Shown: in pieces, positions 11,891-19,845 of the stretch | Layout of the letters: the number at the start of each line of letters is the position of its first letter | Position numbering within the stretch: the first letter of the stretch is position 1 | Assembly: GCF_002261345.1 (NCBI RefSeq) | Contig: NZ_NEVT01000003.1 | Location: 744,001-808,000 of the forward strand | Direction: 5' to 3' | Source of the DNA: Bordetella genomosp. 2 | Lineage (GTDB): Bacteria; Pseudomonadota; Gammaproteobacteria; Burkholderiales; Burkholderiaceae_B | DNA length: 64,000 bases | Made by a program: the position numbers and the translations under genes | Notes under the pieces: model-generated | Database searches by the model: none | Told to the model about the DNA's origin: nothing | The model's input: only the letters and a program-made list of their open reading frames with translations

Positions 11891-13735
11891 ATGAACCCCA
11901 TGAACCGCATCCTGCTCATCCTGTTCGTCGCCTTTATCGCGATCCTGCCGCTGGTGCCGGCCACGCCGGAATTCTGGATCACGCAACTCAACTACATCGG
12001 GCTGGCCGCCATGGTCGCGCTGGGCCTGGTGCTGCTGACCGGCGTGGGCGGGCTGACCTCGTTCGGCCAGGCCGCCTTCGTCGGGCTGGGCGCCTACACC
12101 ACCGCCGTGTTGACCAGCCACTATGGCGCATCGCCCTGGCTGGCGCTGCCCGTGGGTTTACTGCTGACCGCCGTGGTGGCGTATCTGCTGGGCGTCATCA
12201 CGCTGCGCCTGTCCGGCCACTACCTGCCGCTGGGCACCATCGCCTGGGGGCTGTCGCTCTATTTCCTGTTCGGCAACCTGGACTGGCTGGGCAAGCACGA
12301 TGGCATCGCCGGGCTGGAGCCGATTAGCGTGTTCGGCTTTTCGCTGGCCAGCGGGCGCCATATCTATTACCTGATCTGGCTGTTCCTGCTGCTCTCGCTG
12401 TGGGCCACCAGCAACCTGCTCAGCTCGCGCCCCGGGCGCGCCATCCGGGCGCTCAAGAGCGGCGCCGGCATGGCGGAGTCGATGGGCGTCAACACCGCTG
12501 CCTACAAGGTTGTGATTTTTGTCTGGGCGGCGCTGCTGGCCTGCCTGTCGGGCTGGATCTACGCCCACATGCAGCGCGCCGTCAGCCCCAGCCCGTTCGG
12601 CTTGAACTACGGCATCGAATACCTGTTCATGGCGGTGGTCGGCGGCGCCGGCCACGTCTGGGGCGCACTGGTGGGGTCGGCCGTCATCCTGGGCCTGAAA
12701 GACCAGTTGCAGAGCCTGTTGCCGGCCTTGCTGGACACCAACGCCAACTTCGAGCTGATCGTCTTCGGCGTGCTGTTGATCCTGGTGCTGCAGTACGCGG
12801 CCAATGGCTTGTGGCCGATCCTGTCGGCCGGCTGGGCGCGCCTGACCGGGGCGGCCGGCTCGCGCCGGCGTCTGGCGGCCCCGCCGGCGGCGCCGGCCCT
12901 GCCGCATCGCGAGCGGCCGCAGGGCGGCGCGCTCGTGCTGGAAGTCGATGCCGTGCGCAAGGAGTTCGGCGGACTGGTTGCCGTCAACGACATTTCGTTC
13001 AAGGTGCGCGCCGGCGAGATCGTCGGCCTGATCGGCCCCAACGGCGCGGGCAAGAGCACGACGTTCAACCTGATCAGCGGCGTGCTGCCCGCCACGCGCG
13101 GCCAGGTGCGCTTCCTGGGCGAGCGCATCGATGGCCAGTCGGCGCGGGAGATCGCCCGGCGCGGCGTCGGCCGCACGTTCCAGCATGTGCAGCTGCTGCC
13201 TGGCATGTCGGTGCTGGAGAACGTGGCGCTCGGCGCGCACTTGCGTTCCGACGTCGGCGTGATGGCCGGCGCGCTGCACAGCGAGCGGGCGCAGGAAGCG
13301 CGCCTGCTGCACGAGGCGGCCCAGCAGCTCGCCCGGGTCGGGCTGGGCGACTATCTGTACGAACAGGCCGGCAACCTGGCCCTGGGCCAGCAGCGCATCC
13401 TGGAGATCGCGCGCGCGCTGGCCAGCGACCCGGTCCTGCTGCTGCTCGACGAGCCCGCCGCCGGACTGCGCTACAAGGAAAAGCAGGAGCTGGCGCAGGT
13501 GCTGGAGCAGCTGCGCGCCGAGGGCATGAGCATCCTCCTGGTGGAACACGATATGGATTTCGTCATGCGCTTGACCAACCACCTGGTGGTGATGGATTTC
13601 GGCACCAAGCTGGCCGAGGGCGTACCGGCCGAGGTGCAGCAGAACCCTGCCGTGCTGGAAGCCTACCTGGGCGGCATCGACGACGATCTGCCGGAGTCCG
13701 ATGCGGCCGTGCCGGCGGGCGGGAGCGCGCAATGA
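11891..13735 (+). CDS. Fused LivM permease - LivG ATPase
   Basis: 614 aa in one uninterrupted frame. Residues 1-about 325 are a LivM-type permease ([60 protein letters not shown]). After a short proline/alanine linker ([16 protein letters not shown]), residues from about 350 are a LivG-type ATPase: [19 protein letters not shown], Walker [11 protein letters not shown] (about 380-390), signature-like [16 protein letters not shown], Walker [12 protein letters not shown] and VEHDMDF. The ABC signature is LALGQQ instead of LSGGQ, a variation seen in this subfamily. The fusion makes permease and ATPase equimolar. The stop overlaps livF (ATGA). Confidence 0.92.
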   Translation: MNPMNRILLILFVAFIAILPLVPATPEFWITQLNYIGLAAMVALGLVLLTGVGGLTSFGQAAFVGLGAYTTAVLTSHYGASPWLALPVGLLLTAVVAYLLGVITLRLSGHYLPLGTIAWGLSLYFLFGNLDWLGKHDGIAGLEPISVFGFSLASGRHIYYLIWLFLLLSLWATSNLLSSRPGRAIRALKSGAGMAESMGVNTAAYKVVIFVWAALLACLSGWIYAHMQRAVSPSPFGLNYGIEYLFMAVVGGAGHVWGALVGSAVILGLKDQLQSLLPALLDTNANFELIVFGVLLILVLQYAANGLWPILSAGWARLTGAAGSRRRLAAPPAAPALPHRERPQGGALVLEVDAVRKEFGGLVAVNDISFKVRAGEIVGLIGPNGAGKSTTFNLISGVLPATRGQVRFLGERIDGQSAREIARRGVGRTFQHVQLLPGMSVLENVALGAHLRSDVGVMAGALHSERAQEARLLHEAAQQLARVGLGDYLYEQAGNLALGQQRILEIARALASDPVLLLLDEPAAGLRYKEKQELAQVLEQLRAEGMSILLVEHDMDFVMRLTNHLVVMDFGTKLAEGVPAEVQQNPAVLEAYLGGIDDDLPESDAAVPAGGSAQ

Positions 13736-14478
13736 GCCAGCAACCGATTCTCGATGTGCGCGGCCTGAGCGCCCGCTACGGCAAAGTCGGCGCGCTCAGC
13801 GACGCGACCCTGAGCGTGGCGCCGGGCAGCATTGTGACGGTGATCGGCGCCAACGGCGCGGGCAAGTCCACGCTGCTCAATGCCATGATGGGCGCGCTGC
13901 CGACCTCTGGCCACGCGTCCGGCGCGGTCTGCTACGCGGGCGCCGACGTATCGGGCTGGCCGGTCGAGCGGCGCGTCGCCGCCGGCATGTCGCTGGTCCC
14001 GGAGCGGCGCGAGCTGTTCGGCAGCATGTCGGTGGAAGACAACCTGCTGCTGGGGGGATTCCGCCGCTACCGGGCGCGCGAAAGCGGCTGGCGCGGCACC
14101 CTGGACGAAGTGTTCGAACTGTTCCCGCGCCTGCGCGAACGGCGGCGCCAGGAAGCCGGCACGCTGTCGGGCGGCGAACGCCAGATGCTGGCGGTCGGCC
14201 GGGCGCTGATGGCCAAGCCGCGCCTGCTGATGCTGGACGAGCCCAGCCTGGGCCTGGCGCCGCGCATCGTGCGCGAGATTTTCCACATTATTGCGCGGCT
14301 GCGCGAAACCGGGGTGGCCATCCTGCTGGTCGAGCAGAACGCCCGCGCCGCGCTGCAGGTGGCCGACTACGGCTACGTGCTCGAGACCGGCGAGGTGATC
14401 CTGCACGGGCCGGCGCGCGAACTGGCCGGCAATCCGCGGGTGATCGAAAGCTACCTGGGGCTGGGCAAGGGGGCTTGA
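13732..14478 (+). CDS. livF: Branched-chain amino acid ABC transporter ATP-binding protein LivF
   Basis: 248 aa. Second ATPase of the transporter. Walker [11 protein letters not shown] (about 38-47), signature LSGGERQML, Walker [14 protein letters not shown], and VEQNARAAL for the switch region. The start overlaps the stop of the upstream fusion by 4 bases, so translation is coupled. Last gene of the operon; the IclR gene lies convergently 43 bp away. Confidence 0.95.
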   Translation: MSQQPILDVRGLSARYGKVGALSDATLSVAPGSIVTVIGANGAGKSTLLNAMMGALPTSGHASGAVCYAGADVSGWPVERRVAAGMSLVPERRELFGSMSVEDNLLLGGFRRYRARESGWRGTLDEVFELFPRLRERRRQEAGTLSGGERQMLAVGRALMAKPRLLMLDEPSLGLAPRIVREIFHIIARLRETGVAILLVEQNARAALQVADYGYVLETGEVILHGPARELAGNPRVIESYLGLGKGA

Positions 14479-14480
14479 GG

Positions 14481-14503
14481 CGCGCCCTCCATACCCGGGC
14501 GCG
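14481..14503. terminator. Possible shared terminator between livF and iclR
   Basis: A 7-bp GC stem (CGCGCCC 14481-14487 with GGGCGCG 14497-14503) in the 43-bp gap between convergent genes. It has no U-tract, so this is only a candidate. Confidence 0.35.
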
Positions 14504-14521
14504 TGGCCCCTGCCAAACTGG

Positions 14522-15241
14522 CTAGGCCTTGCCGGCGGGCCAGCGTCCGCCCAGCGCCTGGGTTGCCGCCGCGGCCGCTTCGCCGGCCAGCCGCGACATC
14601 TTCTTGACGGCGGCGGGGGTGAAGCGTTCCTTGGGGCCGGACAGCGAGATGGCTCCGCACATCTCGCCGTCGGGGCCGAACACCGGGCAGGCCACCGCCG
14701 CGCAGTTCGGGTCGCGCTCGCCCATGGAGATCATGGCCAGGCCGGCGTCGGCGACCGACTGGCGCTTGATCAGGTAGGCTGTCAGCAGGCGGCCGGCGGC
14801 GCCCTTGTCGAGCGGCAGCAGGTCGCCCACGCGGATGCGGTCGAGCGTCGAGTGGTGCGAGTCGACGCGCAGCAGGCACATGCGCGTGCGGGCGTCGTGG
14901 TAGGCATGGAACGAGGCGCTCTCGGTGCCCTGATCGACCAGTTGCTGCAGCAGCGGCTGCACGGTTTCGGTCAGGCGGTAGGTGGCTTCGTAGGCGCGCC
15001 CCAGGCGGTGCGCGTACGGGCCGAGCGCATAGCGCCCGTCGTTGCGACGCACCACCAGGGCGGCCTTTTCGAGCGACGCGATGAGCCGCAGCAAAGTGCT
15101 TTTGTAGAAGCCCGTGGCACGGGACAGGTCGGCCAGCGTGATGGCGTCGGTGTGTTGCGCGACGGCATCGACGATGGCCAGTGCGCGTTCGACGGCGGCT
15201 ACGCCGTCGGAGGAGGGCTCGGGTTGGGGGCTGCGGGGCAT
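14522..15241 (-). CDS. IclR family transcriptional regulator
   Basis: 239 aa. The N-terminal winged helix-turn-helix (about residues 12-75) includes ITLADLSRATGFYKSTLLRLIASLE. The C-terminal IclR effector domain has LLPLDKGAAGRLLTAY, CPVFGPDGEMCGAISLSGPKERFTPAAVKKM. I chose the ATG at 15241 (MPRSPQPEP); the frame is open further upstream but without family similarity. It is the third gene of a minus-strand operon after the aldehyde dehydrogenase and the beta-hydroxyacid dehydrogenase (17-bp gap). I infer that it binds the palindromes at 17753-17769, 28167-28183 and 28188-28204 and controls the catabolic region; IclR proteins usually act at such GTTC/GAAC dyads near the promoters they control. 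Confidence 0.92.
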   Translation of the reverse strand: MPRSPQPEPSSDGVAAVERALAIVDAVAQHTDAITLADLSRATGFYKSTLLRLIASLEKAALVVRRNDGRYALGPYAHRLGRAYEATYRLTETVQPLLQQLVDQGTESASFHAYHDARTRMCLLRVDSHHSTLDRIRVGDLLPLDKGAAGRLLTAYLIKRQSVADAGLAMISMGERDPNCAAVACPVFGPDGEMCGAISLSGPKERFTPAAVKKMSRLAGEAAAAATQALGGRWPAGKA

Positions 15242-15258
15242 GGACGAGGGTGCAGGTT

Positions 15259-16149
15259 CTAGGGCGAATCCGCGTCGACGAGCCGGCTGATCACCGGAAA
15301 ATAGCGGCTGCCGTGGCCTTGCTCGATGGCGGCCGCGAACCACTGATCGACGGTGCGCGCGCCCGGCGCGTTCACGCCAGTCTGCGCGGCCAGGGCCAAT
15401 GCGTAGCGCAGGTCCTTGCGGGCATATTCGACCGGAAAGGCTTTCTCGGGAAACTCACCGGGGAGAATAGCCTTTAAGCCATGGTTGCGCAATGCGAAGC
15501 TGTCGGCCGAGCCCCGCGTGAAGGTCTCCAGCAGCACTTGCGGGTCGACTCCCGAGCGCCGCGCGATGGCGCGCGCCTCCGACAGCGCCGCGACGGTCTC
15601 GAACAGCACCATGTTATTGAGGATCTTGACCACCTGGCCGCACCCGACGGGGCCGCAGTGCGTGATCTCCGACGCGAAGGTGGCGATCAGCGGCCGCACC
15701 CGCGCATACACCTCTTCGCTGGCGCCCACCATTACCGACAGTGTGCCGGCCTCGGCGGCCGCGCGCGTGCGGGCCACCGGCGCGTCGATGAAGATGGCGC
15801 CCTTGGCGGCGAACTCGGCGGCCAGCGCGCGCGTGACGTCCACCGGCGACGTGCTGGTGTCCACGATCACCTGGCCGGGCCGCGTGCTGGCCAGCAGCCC
15901 CAGGGGCGCGCGCGCGACCTCGGCCACGACCTCGCCCGAGGGCAGGGAAAGAAACAGCACATCGCTGCGCGCCGCCACGTCCGCCAGCGAGGCGGCCGCG
16001 GCGACGCCGTGCGCGGCCAGCCGCTGCAGCGGGGCGGGGTTGCTGTCGTAGCCGAGCACGGGCAGCCCGCTCTTTTGCGCCAGGTTGCGGCAGATGGGTT
16101 CGCCCATAACGCCCATGCCGATGAAGCCGGCATGCTTGAAGTCAGTCAT
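15259..16149 (-). CDS. NAD(P)-dependent beta-hydroxyacid dehydrogenase (3-hydroxyisobutyrate dehydrogenase family)
   Basis: 296 aa. Oxidises or reduces a 3-hydroxy acid/semialdehyde. The Rossmann fingerprint is GFIGMGVMGEPICRNL (8-23) and the catalytic lysine is probably Lys175 in GCGQVVKILNNM with Asn179. The motif that usually reads DAPVSGG and contacts the substrate is here DAPVART (122-128), so the substrate pocket differs from classical 3-hydroxyisobutyrate dehydrogenases and is nearer to ART/GRT-type members such as sulfolactaldehyde reductases. The start at 16149 is the only good one. It lies between an aldehyde dehydrogenase and the IclR gene, which suggests alcohol-aldehyde-acid interconversion in the pathway. 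The physiological substrate is unknown. Confidence 0.88.
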   Translation of the reverse strand: MTDFKHAGFIGMGVMGEPICRNLAQKSGLPVLGYDSNPAPLQRLAAHGVAAAASLADVAARSDVLFLSLPSGEVVAEVARAPLGLLASTRPGQVIVDTSTSPVDVTRALAAEFAAKGAIFIDAPVARTRAAAEAGTLSVMVGASEEVYARVRPLIATFASEITHCGPVGCGQVVKILNNMVLFETVAALSEARAIARRSGVDPQVLLETFTRGSADSFALRNHGLKAILPGEFPEKAFPVEYARKDLRYALALAAQTGVNAPGARTVDQWFAAAIEQGHGSRYFPVISRLVDADSP

Positions 16150-16180
16150 GTGAATGTTCTCCGTGATTGTCGCGGCCTGT

Positions 16181-17644
16181 TTACAGGCCCCAGTAGATGC
16201 CCTTGGATTGCTGGTACAGGCGCAGGCCGGACAAGCCTTTCTCGCGCCCGATGCCGCTCTGCTTGAAGCCGCCGAACGGCGTGGCGATGGAAAGCTGCTT
16301 GTAGGTGTTGATCCATACGCTGCCCGCTTCCAGCCGGCGCGCCACCCGCCAGGCGCGCCGGTAATCGGCGGTCCAGATGCCGGCCGCCAGCCCGTATGCG
16401 CTGTCGTTGGCCTGCGCGACCAGGTCTTCTTCGTCGTCGAACGGCAACACGCACAGCACCGGCCCGAAGATCTCTTCGCGCACCACGCGGGCGTTGCCGT
16501 CCAGCCGGCCCAGGATGGTCGGCAGATAGAACGCGCCCGCACGCAGCGCGTCGCTGTCGGGACGCCGCCCGCCCAGCAGGATCTCGCCGCCGTCTTCCAG
16601 CGCCGTGCCCACCATGCCTTCGATCTTGTCGCGGTGCGCGAACGAAGCGATCGGCCCCATCTGCGCGCCGGCCGCGTCCGGCAAGCCGACCTTGAGCCGC
16701 CCCGCGCGCGCCACCAGCTGTTCAATGAAGGCCTGCGCGATGCCGCGCTGCACGTACAGCCGCGAACCCGCCACGCACGATTGGCCGCTGCCCTCGAAGA
16801 TGCCGCCGATGACGGCGTCGATGGCGGCGTCCTGCGCGGCGTCGGCGAACACGATGTGCGGCGACTTGCCGCCCAGTTCGAGCGCCACCGGCATCAGCTT
16901 GTCGGCGGCCGCCCGCGCGATCGCGCGGCCGCTGGCCGTGCCGCCGGTGAACGACACCATGCGCACGCCGGGATGCTCCACCAGCCGCTTGCCGGCGGTG
17001 GCGCCCAGCCCGGTGACGACATTGAGGATGCCCGGCGGCAGGCCGGCCTCGAGCGCGATGCGGCCCAGTTCCAGCGCCGGCGAGGAAGTGACCTCCGACG
17101 GCTTGAGGATGACCGCGTTGCCCGCCGCCAGCGCCGGCGCGACCTTCTGCGCCTCCATGGTCATGGGCGAATTCCATGGCGTGATGGCCGCCACCACGCC
17201 GTAGGGCTCGTATTGCGTCATCGACAGGTAATCGCCGCGCGGCGGCGTGACTTCGGCCGTGAGCGTCTCGCACACGCCGGCGTAGTAGCGGAATGTGGCC
17301 GACGCGCTGGCGACCTGGGCCCGGCATTCCGCCTGGACCTTGCCGTTCTCGATCATCTGCAGGCGCGCCAGCGTATCGGCGTGGCGGTCCATCCCGTCGG
17401 CTATGGCGCGCAGCAAGGCGGCCCGCTTGTGCGGCAGCATGTCGCGCCAGGCGGGCTGCCGCACGGCATTCCAGGCGCTCTCGACGGCCTGGTCCACATG
17501 GGCCTCGGAGGCCGCGCTGATCAGGAAATTGGTTTGTCCGGTGGCGGGGTTGATGGATTCGAACGCCTGCCCGGGCGCGGCGATCCATTCGCCGGCGATG
17601 AGCAGCGGCTTGAGGGCGTGGGGAGTTTCAGAAGCGGCGGACAT
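16181..17644 (-). CDS. NAD(P)-dependent aldehyde dehydrogenase
   Basis: 487 aa. Oxidises an aldehyde to the acid. Residues: Asn158 (ITPWNSP), general base Glu256 (LELGGKSPH), nucleophile Cys290 (GQSCVAGS), cofactor motif FTGGTASG (232-239) and the C-terminal PFGGFKQSGIGRE. The length is normal. I chose the ATG at 17644 (MSAASETPH); an upstream in-frame start exists but would run into the promoter region. First gene of a minus-strand operon with the hydroxyacid dehydrogenase and the IclR regulator, divergent from the carboxylase operon across a 175-bp regulatory region. Confidence 0.95.
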   Translation of the reverse strand: MSAASETPHALKPLLIAGEWIAAPGQAFESINPATGQTNFLISAASEAHVDQAVESAWNAVRQPAWRDMLPHKRAALLRAIADGMDRHADTLARLQMIENGKVQAECRAQVASASATFRYYAGVCETLTAEVTPPRGDYLSMTQYEPYGVVAAITPWNSPMTMEAQKVAPALAAGNAVILKPSEVTSSPALELGRIALEAGLPPGILNVVTGLGATAGKRLVEHPGVRMVSFTGGTASGRAIARAAADKLMPVALELGGKSPHIVFADAAQDAAIDAVIGGIFEGSGQSCVAGSRLYVQRGIAQAFIEQLVARAGRLKVGLPDAAGAQMGPIASFAHRDKIEGMVGTALEDGGEILLGGRRPDSDALRAGAFYLPTILGRLDGNARVVREEIFGPVLCVLPFDDEEDLVAQANDSAYGLAAGIWTADYRRAWRVARRLEAGSVWINTYKQLSIATPFGGFKQSGIGREKGLSGLRLYQQSKGIYWGL

Positions 17645-17712
17645 GCATGCGGTTCCTTGTCGTGGCGTGGCTGTCCGCAGGTGGGGAAAACCTGGATGAC
17701 AGCATTTTGTCG

Positions 17713-17741
17713 TTGACACCTTGTCGGGCACAACCTATAAA
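17713..17741 (+). promoter_or_regulatory. Sigma70-type promoter of the carboxylase operon
   Basis: TTGACA (17713-17718), a 17-bp spacer and TATAAA (17736-17741). This is the best consensus promoter in the window. It points at the TctC-carboxylase operon and should start transcription at about 17748-17750. The IclR-type palindrome begins immediately downstream, so a bound repressor would cover the start site. Confidence 0.8.
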
Positions 17742-17750
17742 ATAGAATAT

Positions 17751-17771
17751 GTGTTCTGCACAACGGAACAC
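17751..17771. promoter_or_regulatory. IclR-type operator (copy 1)
   Basis: A dyad GTGTTC-N9-GAACAC; the core GTTCTGCACAACGGAAC occupies 17753-17769. The same core with Y/N changes is found at 28188-28204. It lies at about +1 to +22 of the promoter at 17713-17741, a position expected for repression. It also lies between divergent operons, so it can act on both. Confidence 0.7.
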
Positions 17772-17819
17772 GAAGAATATTACAAACGATCCTGAGATGA
17801 CAAGAGGAGATTCGTAAAA

Positions 17820-18785
17820 ATGCTCAAGCAGTGGATCCGCGCCAGCCTGTGCGCGATGGTGTTGACAGGCGCCGTGGCGCACGCCGATCCGTATCCCGCC
17901 CGGCCCGTCAGCATGGTCGTGCCCTATCCGGCCGGCGGGGCCACCGACGTAGTGGCGCGCGCCGTGGCGGAGCAACTGACGCAGGCCTGGAAGCAGCCCG
18001 TGGTGGTGGAAAACCGCGCCGGCGCCGGCACGACCATCGCAGCGGCCGCCGTGGCCCGCGCGCCGGGCGACGGCTACACGCTGTTCATGACCACCTCGGC
18101 GCACACCATCAGCGGCCATCTCTATCCCCAGTTGCCGTACGACCCGGTCCAGGACTTCAGGCCGATCACGCTGGTCACCAAGGTGCCGCTGGTGCTGGTG
18201 GTGAATCCCTCGGTGCCGGCGGCCACGCTGCCCGAGTTCCTGGACTACCTGAAAGCGCATGGCGACAAGGTCAATTTCGCGTCGCCAGGCAATGGCACTG
18301 CCCAGCATCTGAGCGGCGAGCTGTTCAAGCTGGCCACGCAATCGCAGATCATCCACGTGCCGTACCGCGGCGACGCGCCGGCGTTCACCGACCTGGCCGG
18401 CGGGCAGGTGCAGATGATGCTGGCCACCATCACCTCGGCATTGCCGCTCATCAAGTCCGGCAAGCTGCGCGCCCTGGCCGTGGCGCATGGCAAGCGCGTG
18501 CCGGCCCTGGCGGAGGTCCCCACCTTCGCGGAGGCCGGCATGCCGGGATTCGAAGCCGCCACCTGGTTCGGCCTGCTGGCCCCCGCTTCGCTGCCGCCCG
18601 AGCTGGCCCAGCGCATTTACCAGGATGTCGCGCGCATCGTCGATACCCCGCAGATGCGCCAGCGCATCGAGGCGCTGGGCGGCGATGTCGCCAACAGCAC
18701 ACCGCAGCAATTCGCCGAGTTCATTGCCGCCGAACAGCAGAAGTGGGGCCAGGCGGTACAGGCGGCGGGGGCCGCCAAACCCTAG
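17820..18785 (+). CDS. TctC/Bug family periplasmic solute-binding protein (1)
   Basis: 321 aa. A Bug (Bordetella uptake gene) receptor that binds carboxylates or similar small molecules in the periplasm. Signal peptide to about residue 22 (AVAHA-DPYPA). Family marks are YPARPVSMVVPYPAGGATDVVARAVA, VENRAGAGTTIAAAAVARA, DGYTLFM and the C-terminal segment with STPQQFAEFIAAEQQKW. The ATG at 17820 follows a strong AGAGGAG site. No tctA/tctB membrane genes are adjacent, so it may feed another transporter or act as a sensor. First gene of the plus-strand operon. Confidence 0.93.
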   Translation: MLKQWIRASLCAMVLTGAVAHADPYPARPVSMVVPYPAGGATDVVARAVAEQLTQAWKQPVVVENRAGAGTTIAAAAVARAPGDGYTLFMTTSAHTISGHLYPQLPYDPVQDFRPITLVTKVPLVLVVNPSVPAATLPEFLDYLKAHGDKVNFASPGNGTAQHLSGELFKLATQSQIIHVPYRGDAPAFTDLAGGQVQMMLATITSALPLIKSGKLRALAVAHGKRVPALAEVPTFAEAGMPGFEAATWFGLLAPASLPPELAQRIYQDVARIVDTPQMRQRIEALGGDVANSTPQQFAEFIAAEQQKWGQAVQAAGAAKP

Positions 18786-18825
18786 CGGCGGGACGCCGCG
18801 CGCACAAACACAAGAGGAGACATCG

Positions 18826-19806
18826 ATGAACAAGAGCAAGTCCTGGCTGGCCGCCGCCTGCGCGGCGTTGTCCCTGGCCGGCGCGGCGCCGGCGCTGGCC
18901 GCGTATCCCGGCGCGCCCGTGAAATTCGTGGTGGGCTTCAGCCCGGGCAGCACCATCGACAGCGTGGCGCGCATCGTCGGCGACGCCCTGGCCGCCCGCA
19001 CCGGACAGTCCTTCGTGGTGGAAAACAAGACCGGCGCCAATGGCATGATCGCGGCCCGCACCGTGGCCCAGGCCGAGCCCGACGGCTACACCATCCTGAT
19101 CAGCAACTCCAGTTCCATCACGGTCAACCCCTTGCTCTACAAGGACCTGGGCTACCACCCGCTGAAGGATTTCGAGCCGGTCACCACCGTGGTGGCCGTG
19201 CCGTTCGTGCTGACCATCAATCCCGGCAACAGCCGCATGCAGGCGGTGGACAGCGTCCAGGACCTGGTCGCCATGGCGCGGCGCAACCCCGGCTCGGTCA
19301 GCTACGGATCGGCCGGCAACGGCAACCTGATGCACCTGGCCGGCGCCCAGCTGGCCACCATGGCCGACGTGCAGATGCTGCACGTGCCTTGCCGCGGCGC
19401 GGCGCCGATGGAGGCGGGCCTGCTGGCCAACGAGGTGGATTTCGGCTTCGACACACTGTCGGGCGTGCCTCTCATCAAGGCCGGCAAGCTCAAGGCGCTG
19501 GCCGTATCCACCAAGGAGCGCTGGCACGACCTGCCCGATGTCCCCGCGGTGGCCGAGCTGGGCTACCCGGAATTCGACATTTCCTTCTGGGTCGGCGTGT
19601 TCGCGCCGGCCGGCACGCCGCCCGAAGTCGTCGCCAGCCTGAACCAGGCCATCGCCGACGCCGCCGCCGATCCGCAAGTGCGCCAGCGGCTGGCTGCCCA
19701 GGGCCGGCCGGCGACGCAGTCGCCGCAGGCCTTCCGCGCCAAGATCGCCGACGAGCTGAAACAGAACCAGGCGCTGATCCAGCGCGCCAACATCAAGATC
19801 GATTGA
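18826..19806 (+). CDS. TctC/Bug family periplasmic solute-binding protein (2)
   Basis: 326 aa. A second Bug receptor, 40 bp after the first, clearly homologous but diverged (AYPGAPVKFVVGFSPGSTIDSVAR, VENKTGANGMIAARTVAQAEPDGYTILI). Signal peptide to about residue 25 (PALA-AYPGA). The ATG at 18826 has an AAGAGGAG ribosome site; the longer frame upstream is a shadow of the first gene. The substitution of PGSTID for PAGGATD in the ligand loop suggests a different ligand from its neighbour. No membrane partner is encoded nearby. Confidence 0.92.
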   Translation: MNKSKSWLAAACAALSLAGAAPALAAYPGAPVKFVVGFSPGSTIDSVARIVGDALAARTGQSFVVENKTGANGMIAARTVAQAEPDGYTILISNSSSITVNPLLYKDLGYHPLKDFEPVTTVVAVPFVLTINPGNSRMQAVDSVQDLVAMARRNPGSVSYGSAGNGNLMHLAGAQLATMADVQMLHVPCRGAAPMEAGLLANEVDFGFDTLSGVPLIKAGKLKALAVSTKERWHDLPDVPAVAELGYPEFDISFWVGVFAPAGTPPEVVASLNQAIADAAADPQVRQRLAAQGRPATQSPQAFRAKIADELKQNQALIQRANIKID

Positions 19807-19845
19807 CCACGCCGGCGGCGATGCCGGCGAAAAAAGGAGCAAAGC

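Noticed and set aside
10699-11991. Antisense 430-aa frame over livH
   Set aside because: Shadow of a membrane protein gene: His/Gln/Arg-rich with no signal or domain.
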